In this document: positions 13,862 through 13,916 of the stretch, in pieces
Numbering within the stretch: position 1 is the first letter of the stretch
Layout of the letters: each line of letters starts with the position of its first letter
Notes under the pieces: model-generated
The model's database searches: none
What the model saw: the letters and a program-made list of their open reading frames with translations, nothing else
What the model was told of the DNA's origin: nothing
Assembly (NCBI GenBank): GCA_031255655.1
Contig: JAIRSB010000124.1
Location: forward strand, 1 to 13,916
Reading direction: 5' to 3'
From: Spirochaetaceae bacterium
GTDB taxonomy: Bacteria; Spirochaetota; Spirochaetia; Treponematales; Breznakiellaceae
Length of the DNA: 13,916 nt
Made by a program: the position numbers and the translations under genes

Positions 13862-13916
13862 TATTTAACAGCAAATTTCTAGCATCGGTGTCCCGCTGTT
13901 GTCCTGCGGTGAAGCA

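Overview
The window looks like a chromosome segment from a host-associated spirochaete of the Treponema group. This is inferred from gene content: a PEGA plus FlgD-like-Ig outer-membrane-type protein, a lipoprotein with a loose spirochaetal lipobox, a GLUG/cadherin-like surface lipoprotein, an OppA-type binding protein, and a 14-G tract next to a TATAAT hexamer (G tracts control tpr expression in T. pallidum). No rRNA or tRNA gene is visible, so the genus is not proven. A glucuronate isomerase suggests use of plant-derived hexuronates, as in a gut.

Layout, left to right. (1) 1-1947, + strand: the 3' part of a surface or envelope protein, whose stop overlaps the start of an RluA-family pseudouridine synthase (TGATG). 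(2) 1982-5649, + strand: a promoter, an unrecognised helical cytoplasmic protein, an OppA-like periplasmic binding protein and moaC, all closely spaced and probably one transcript. (3) 5655-7218, - strand: a DHH/DHHA1 phosphoesterase and a small secreted protein; moaC and the phosphoesterase converge with 5 bp between their stops. (4) 7219-7485: a divergent intergenic region with small hairpins. (5) 7486-8922, + strand: uxaC. (6) 8996-about 10650, - strand: a membrane GGDEF protein whose stop overlaps the start of a DUF192 lipoprotein (ATGA). The GGDEF frame runs about 48 codons past its first conventional start. (7) 10681-10871: three hairpins, two strong and in tandem after a stop codon. (8) 10878-13703, - strand: one long lipoprotein frame (signal peptide, Ig/cadherin-like part, GLUG repeats) broken by a single in-frame TAG. 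(9) 13704-13916: upstream region with the 14-G tract.

The genes do not form one pathway. They are ordinary housekeeping and envelope genes in short transcription units. The parts most worth a second look are the surface lipoprotein split by one amber codon, the G tract upstream of it (which also lies just inside a possible ATG-started frame leaving the window), and the diguanylate cyclase without a conventional start. I see no CRISPR array, transposase, phage gene or recognisable defence system.
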